This document shows positions 60,059-64,000 of a stretch of DNA of 64,000 nt, in pieces (the first letter of the stretch is position 1; every line of letters begins with the position of its first letter). This stretch comes from Chryseobacterium soli (GTDB lineage Bacteria > Bacteroidota > Bacteroidia > Flavobacteriales > Weeksellaceae). The notes beneath the pieces are model-generated. The model searched no databases, was not told where the DNA came from, and was given only the letters and a program-made list of their open reading frames with translations. The stretch lies in the NCBI RefSeq assembly GCF_000737705.1, contig NZ_JPRH01000001.1, positions 124,001-188,000 on the forward strand, in the 5' to 3' direction. A program made the position numbers and the translations under genes.

Positions 60059-61897
60059 ATGAACGAATATAAAAAAATATTAAAATTCGCGAGGCCGCAT
60101 CAAAAATATATCTACGGAAGTTTATTTTTCAACATTTTGTATTCTGTATTTCAAATTGCTTCCTTAGGAACCATTCTGCCTGTTTTGGGAATGCTTTTTG
60201 GTACCATAAAACCTGAAAAATATGAATCAGCACCTGTGTATTCAGGAGATCTGACAGATGTTTTTTCGTACTTAAAAGAATATTCCAATTATTATGTACA
60301 GCATTTAGTAACTCAATATGGTTCACTGAATGTTCTTGCCTGGTTGTGTGTTATTACTGCCTTTATGTTCTTATTAAGAAATGCATTCCGTTATTTCGGA
60401 TCTTTCTTATTGATCAACTATCGTGTAGGGGTTACCAAAGATCTTCGTGGTGCTATGTACCGCAAAATCCTGTCTTTACCGGTTTCATTTTTTACCGAAA
60501 GCAGAAAAGGTGATTTGATGTCCCGTATGTCTAATGATGTAGGAGAAGTTGAAGGGAATATTCTGGGCAGTTTAATTGAATTGATCAATGCTCCGTTTAT
60601 GCTGATCAGTACGTTGGTTACCTTATTTTTCTTAAGCCCGGAAATGACACTTTTCTCGTTATTGGTTTTACCTGTTATGGGAACAATGATTGCGTTGGTT
60701 GGAAAAAGTCTTAAAAAAGACTCTCATGAGGCACAGCACGAAATGGGAACTATCTTTTCTATCGTTGATGAAACTTTGAAATCATCAAAAGTGATCAAGA
60801 TCTTCAATGCAGAAAAAATAATGGATAACCGATTCATGCAGTCGATGAATAAGTGGATCTCCAGTTCAATTAATTTAGGAAGAAAGAAAGAACTGGCTTC
60901 GCCGATGAGTGAATTTTTAGGATCTATTACGTTCCTGATCATCGCCTGGTACGGAGGAAAACAAATTATCGTTGAACAGAGTATTTCTCCTGCAGATTTT
61001 CTTGTATTCTTAGGAATGTTCTTCCAGATTTTACCTCCTGCAAAAAGTTTATCAACCTCTATCTCTAACGTTCAGAAAGGGGAAGCTTCTCTGAAAAGAG
61101 TATTGGAAATTCTTGATGCCGATGTGAAAATCGAAGAAGTGGCAGAACCTGTTTCTATTTCTACTCTTCAAAATTCAATTGAATTTAAAGACATCGGATT
61201 CTTTTATGATAAGGATAATCTGATCCTTAAAAACTTTAATTTAACAATTCCAAAAGGGAAAACCGTTGCCTTGGTTGGACAAAGTGGTAGTGGAAAGACA
61301 ACGATTGCTAACCTTCTGGCAAGATTCTATGATGTTTCCGAAGGTGAAATTTTAATTGACGGAACGAATATTAAGCATTTAAGGTTACAGGAGTATAGAA
61401 AACTTCTAGGAATGGTAACTCAGGAATCTGTATTATTCAATGATTCGGTGTACAATAATATTTTGATGGGTAAACCTGATGCTACCCAGGAAGAAGTTAT
61501 TGCAGCAGCAAAAATAGCCAACGCCGATCTATTTATTTCCCAACTTCCTGACGGCTATAACACCAATATCGGTGATGACGGTGGAAAACTTTCCGGAGGT
61601 CAGAAACAAAGGGTATCTATCGCCAGAGCTGTACTGAAAAATCCACCGATTATGATTTTGGATGAAGCAACTTCTGCACTGGATACGGAATCTGAAAGAT
61701 TTGTTCAGGATGCCCTGGAAAAAATGATGGAAAACAGAACTTCTTTAGTAATTGCCCACCGACTTTCAACTATTCAAAAAGCTGACTGGATCGTAGTAAT
61801 GGAAAAAGGAGATGTTGTAGAACAAGGCACCCACCAGGAGCTGATTGCCCGAAAAGGTATGTACCATAAACTGGTCGAGCTTCAAAACTTCGATTAA
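60059..61897 (+). CDS. ABC exporter with fused membrane and ATPase domains (MsbA-like)
   Basis: A 612-residue inner-membrane half-transporter that acts as a homodimer. The N-terminal 330 residues contain about six membrane helices and the coupling region RKILSLPVSFFTESRKGDLMSRMSNDVGEVEG. The C-terminal ATPase has GQSGSGKTTIAN (Walker A), KLSGGQKQRVSIARA (signature) and IMILDEATSALD (Walker B), followed by the H-loop IAHRLSTI. It resembles the lipid A flippase MsbA and flavobacterial relatives; lipid or drug export is possible. It lacks a C39 peptidase domain, so it is not the missing lanthipeptide exporter. Confidence 0.93.
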   Translation: MNEYKKILKFARPHQKYIYGSLFFNILYSVFQIASLGTILPVLGMLFGTIKPEKYESAPVYSGDLTDVFSYLKEYSNYYVQHLVTQYGSLNVLAWLCVITAFMFLLRNAFRYFGSFLLINYRVGVTKDLRGAMYRKILSLPVSFFTESRKGDLMSRMSNDVGEVEGNILGSLIELINAPFMLISTLVTLFFLSPEMTLFSLLVLPVMGTMIALVGKSLKKDSHEAQHEMGTIFSIVDETLKSSKVIKIFNAEKIMDNRFMQSMNKWISSSINLGRKKELASPMSEFLGSITFLIIAWYGGKQIIVEQSISPADFLVFLGMFFQILPPAKSLSTSISNVQKGEASLKRVLEILDADVKIEEVAEPVSISTLQNSIEFKDIGFFYDKDNLILKNFNLTIPKGKTVALVGQSGSGKTTIANLLARFYDVSEGEILIDGTNIKHLRLQEYRKLLGMVTQESVLFNDSVYNNILMGKPDATQEEVIAAAKIANADLFISQLPDGYNTNIGDDGGKLSGGQKQRVSIARAVLKNPPIMILDEATSALDTESERFVQDALEKMMENRTSLVIAHRLSTIQKADWIVVMEKGDVVEQGTHQELIARKGMYHKLVELQNFD

Positions 61898-61913
61898 TCT
61901 TTTTTAATAATCA

Positions 61914-62264
61914 ATGAATCCCATACAAGAGTATTTCTACAGAATCGAAGAGCCTGCCAGAAGTACTCTTTTGTTTTTAAGAACAAAAATACTGGAGTCT
62001 GATACCGAAAACATAACCGAGACGTTAAGTTTTGGGCTTCCTTTCTTTAAATACAAAAAGAAAATGCTGTGTTACTTCTATTACAGCAAAAAGCATAAAA
62101 AATATTATGTCAGCTTTTATCACGGTGACCGGTTAGATCATCCAGAACTTATCCAGGAAGGCCGAAAGAAGTTTAAAATCCTTTTAATTGATGTGAATGA
62201 GGATTTACCTGTTGAGCTTATTCTAAGCCTCATGAAAGAAGTGAAACAATATATCAAAGTATAA
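61914..62264 (+). CDS. DUF1801 (YdhG-like) domain protein
   Basis: A 116-residue cytosolic protein. NPIQEYFYRIEEPARSTLLFLRTKILES, then TETLSFGLPFFKYKKKMLCYFYYSKKHKKYYVSFYHG, fit the small YdhG/DUF1801 family, a frataxin-like fold; some members have been linked to iron or stress but the family has no settled function. It follows the ABC exporter by 16 bp and is probably co-transcribed. It meets the convergent desaturase-like gene with only a short GTATAAATTATAC palindrome between them. Confidence 0.85.
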   Translation: MNPIQEYFYRIEEPARSTLLFLRTKILESDTENITETLSFGLPFFKYKKKMLCYFYYSKKHKKYYVSFYHGDRLDHPELIQEGRKKFKILLIDVNEDLPVELILSLMKEVKQYIKV

Positions 62265-62282
62265 ATTATACTGAAGTTTACC

Positions 62283-63059
62283 CTATTCTCCTACTTCTCC
62301 AAATCTTTTCTTTTGTATGCTATCATACGTCTTTAGATAATCAGGATGTTCCGTTTTCATGACCTGATCCCAAAACCGAAAATACAAACCATAATTTCCT
62401 TTGAATTTATGATGGTGAAGATTATGATGGACCGATGTGTTGAAAATTTTAAACAGAAAGGAGTTTCTCAGCCATTTTGGAGCAATTTCATAACCTAAAT
62501 GTCCATATCCATTGATGAACAGAGAGCTTAGTATAAAGATCACAATACTTATATGGTGCAAGGGAATAAGAAAAAGCAGAATAGGAACAATTAAGCCTTC
62601 TGCAGCAGCTTCAAGCAAATGAAAAGAATAGGCAGCAAAAGGACTCGGGTTTGTTGATTTATGATGGATAAGATGCACATACCTGAATATTTTTTTATGA
62701 TGTAACAACCTGTGCATCCAGTAGAAATAAGTATCATGAATGCATAATCCTATGATAATGCTTCCTGCTAACCAGTACAGCGAATAATCATTGATATTTT
62801 CATAAATTTTAGTATAGTTCCGTAAGGGACTTTCAACCACCATAAAAATCATTAATACCATGATACATGATGAACCGGTAGAGTGAAGTATTTCTCTTAT
62901 AATATCTTGCCTTTTCATTTCCTTTTGCTGAATTTTTGCATTATACAAAGCCTTTTTAAAAAGAAAGTAACAGATCCCGTAATACAATCCGGTGAGTAAG
63001 AAATACTGCAGTAAGCCCATAAAACTTAAATTGAAAAACTTGCTTATATAATTCATCAT
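62283..63059 (-). CDS. Sterol desaturase/fatty acid hydroxylase superfamily membrane enzyme
   Basis: A 258-residue di-iron membrane protein. The start ATG at 63059 is preferred over a TTG at 63089; an ATG one codon later is equally possible. It has several hydrophobic segments and the three histidine clusters of the superfamily: HDTYFYWMHRLLHH, HLIHHKSTNPSPF and SVHHNLHHHKFKGNYG. Members hydroxylate or desaturate fatty acids, sphingolipids or carotenoids. In this phylum, sphingolipid- and flexirubin/ornithine-lipid-related roles are possible, but the substrate is not decided by sequence. No pathway genes flank it. Confidence 0.9.
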   Translation of the reverse strand: MMNYISKFFNLSFMGLLQYFLLTGLYYGICYFLFKKALYNAKIQQKEMKRQDIIREILHSTGSSCIMVLMIFMVVESPLRNYTKIYENINDYSLYWLAGSIIIGLCIHDTYFYWMHRLLHHKKIFRYVHLIHHKSTNPSPFAAYSFHLLEAAAEGLIVPILLFLIPLHHISIVIFILSSLFINGYGHLGYEIAPKWLRNSFLFKIFNTSVHHNLHHHKFKGNYGLYFRFWDQVMKTEHPDYLKTYDSIQKKRFGEVGE

Positions 63060-63079
63060 ACGATAGGGTTTAAATAAGA

Positions 63080-63120
63080 AAAACACCAATGTTATATTTC
63101 TATAAGCATTAGTGTTTTTT
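63080..63120. terminator. Terminator between secreted protein and desaturase-like gene
   Basis: AACACCAATG/CATTAGTGTT hairpin (one mismatch) with T-runs on both strands, placed to end the minus-strand gene at 63162. Confidence 0.7.
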
Positions 63121-63161
63121 ATATTGATGAAATTTGTGTTTTTAAAATCTAATCTTAAGTC

Positions 63162-64000
63162 CTACGGAGTATTTATTCCATTAGACTCAGCCTGTTTCAT
63201 TGCCCAGGCTAAAGCATTGGCAAAGATAATCGCGTTCTGAACCTGCATTCCTCCTGTAGCATAGCCATTCCCTGCATATCCGTACGCAGTTCTCTGAACC
63301 GGTAAGTACCCTCCCGTACTTGGGGCAAGAAAAGGCTCAATAGTATTACTTGGATATTGGCTTCCATTGGCATTTTCATTACTTAAGAAACCACCGTCTC
63401 CAAACCATATAAAGTTCAATCCAGTATGTCTGAAACCAGTAAGACCAGCGTAAACAGTAGCATCGTTAATAGCCTGTGCGTAGCTAAAAGGGATAACACT
63501 TCCTGAAACGCCTTGAACCCTTGCTGTTGCTGAAGCATCTTCACCCCAGTTTTTCCCTCTTACATCACCAAAAGGACCATTTAAGATTAGGTCATTGGTA
63601 TTAGCAAGGGCGTATACCGCACCTCCGCCATTAACTGTACTTGAGGTAATACTAGCATCAGAAAATACAGCTCTCATTAGATTTTGCACACTAGCAGCTG
63701 TCTCTGTATAAGCTATAACAATTCCTTTTTTGTTCAGATAATTAACAATATAACCTGCACTTGTAGCATCTAAGTTTGAATAATCAAAACCTAAAATTAC
63801 AATGTCCGGTTTATTATTAAGTGCTGTTAATAAGGCCGCACTTGAAGGATTTGGGCCTAAAGATGTGTGAGTATACCCTGCAGATTTAACCACACTTGAT
63901 GCAGTTGTTCCAAAGTTAGTTGGAGAATCCATTAAACTTCTGGAAGGTCCTGTGTATGCACTGTATCCGTAAGCTGTTTCATTCCCGATATGCAACACTT
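63162..64000 (-). CDS. C-terminal part of a secreted or cell-surface protein, truncated by window edge
   Basis: At least 278 residues, open to the right edge, so the true start is outside the window. KPDIVILGFDYSNLDATSAGYIVNYLNKKGIVIAYTETAASV has the alternating strand/helix look of a glutamine-amidotransferase-like or ThuA-like fold. This is followed by Gly/Asn-rich loops (GGAVYALANTNDLILNGPFGD, FIWFGDGGFLSNENANGSQ) common in surface proteins. There is no T9SS sorting domain at the C-terminus (ending AESNGINTP). Family not recognised; function left open. Confidence 0.7.
   Translation of the reverse strand, partial: VLHIGNETAYGYSAYTGPSRSLMDSPTNFGTTASSVVKSAGYTHTSLGPNPSSAALLTALNNKPDIVILGFDYSNLDATSAGYIVNYLNKKGIVIAYTETAASVQNLMRAVFSDASITSSTVNGGGAVYALANTNDLILNGPFGDVRGKNWGEDASATARVQGVSGSVIPFSYAQAINDATVYAGLTGFRHTGLNFIWFGDGGFLSNENANGSQYPSNTIEPFLAPSTGGYLPVQRTAYGYAGNGYATGGMQVQNAIIFANALAWAMKQAESNGINTP

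Noticed and set aside
60059..61897. ABC exporter considered as the missing lanthipeptide transporter
   Set aside because: It has no C39 peptidase domain and lies about 20 kb away beside unrelated genes; it resembles MsbA-type exporters.

Overview
The window comes from a member of the Bacteroidota, class Flavobacteriia, most likely Chryseobacterium or a close relative. The reasons are the promoters (TAnnTTTG -7 boxes with few Shine-Dalgarno sequences), TonB-dependent receptors, lipoproteins whose lipobox Cys is followed by an Asp-rich stretch, several large proteins with the gliding-motility/type IX secretion C-terminal domain, exosortase F with its partner, and DUF families typical of flavobacteria. 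No rRNA, tRNA, insertion sequence, phage or CRISPR array was seen.

Layout. 1-2.3 kb: the end of a SulP anion transporter and a beta-carbonic anhydrase. 2.3-7.4 kb (minus): peptidyl-tRNA hydrolase, two paralogous lipoproteins and an operon of three paralogous secreted proteins. 7.9-11.3 kb: mfd. 11.5-15.8 kb: small envelope proteins, a GH3-family acyl-adenylase-like enzyme and an MFS transporter. 15.8-27.7 kb: a possible structured RNA, then four large mosaic surface proteins (two lectin-like) with dnaB and rnhA between the second and third. 27.8-30.9 kb: nitroreductase, nadB and nadC. 31.1-34.6 kb: a TonB-dependent receptor and a nucleotidyltransferase. 34.6-40.7 kb: a class I lanthipeptide gene cluster. 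40.7-47.9 kb: a membrane protein, asd, a cation-efflux protein, the exosortase F pair facing a MurNAc-recycling set (AmgK-like, RapZ C-terminal-like, MurU-like), a LOG-family protein and a small secreted protein. 47.9-54.8 kb: a TonB receptor/DUF5689 lipoprotein pair divergent from a secreted nuclease/phosphatase-fold protein. 54.9-64 kb: DUF6146 protein, superoxide dismutase, Rho with an Asn/Gln-rich insert, DUF4293 protein, M28 peptidase, ABC exporter, DUF1801 protein, sterol-desaturase-family enzyme and the end of a secreted protein.

The most notable system is the lanthipeptide locus. It holds an intact double-glycine precursor, a decayed precursor copy upstream of it, a zinc-ligand-complete LanC cyclase, a LanB dehydratase split into separate glutamylation and elimination proteins, and a second LanC-like protein that has lost all zinc ligands. 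There is no transporter or leader peptidase in the locus. Other points of interest are the criss-cross mosaic structure of the four surface proteins, a candidate structured RNA with an internal terminator-like hairpin, and a repeated arrangement in which the -7 box lies only 3-4 nt from the start codon, which predicts leaderless mRNAs.
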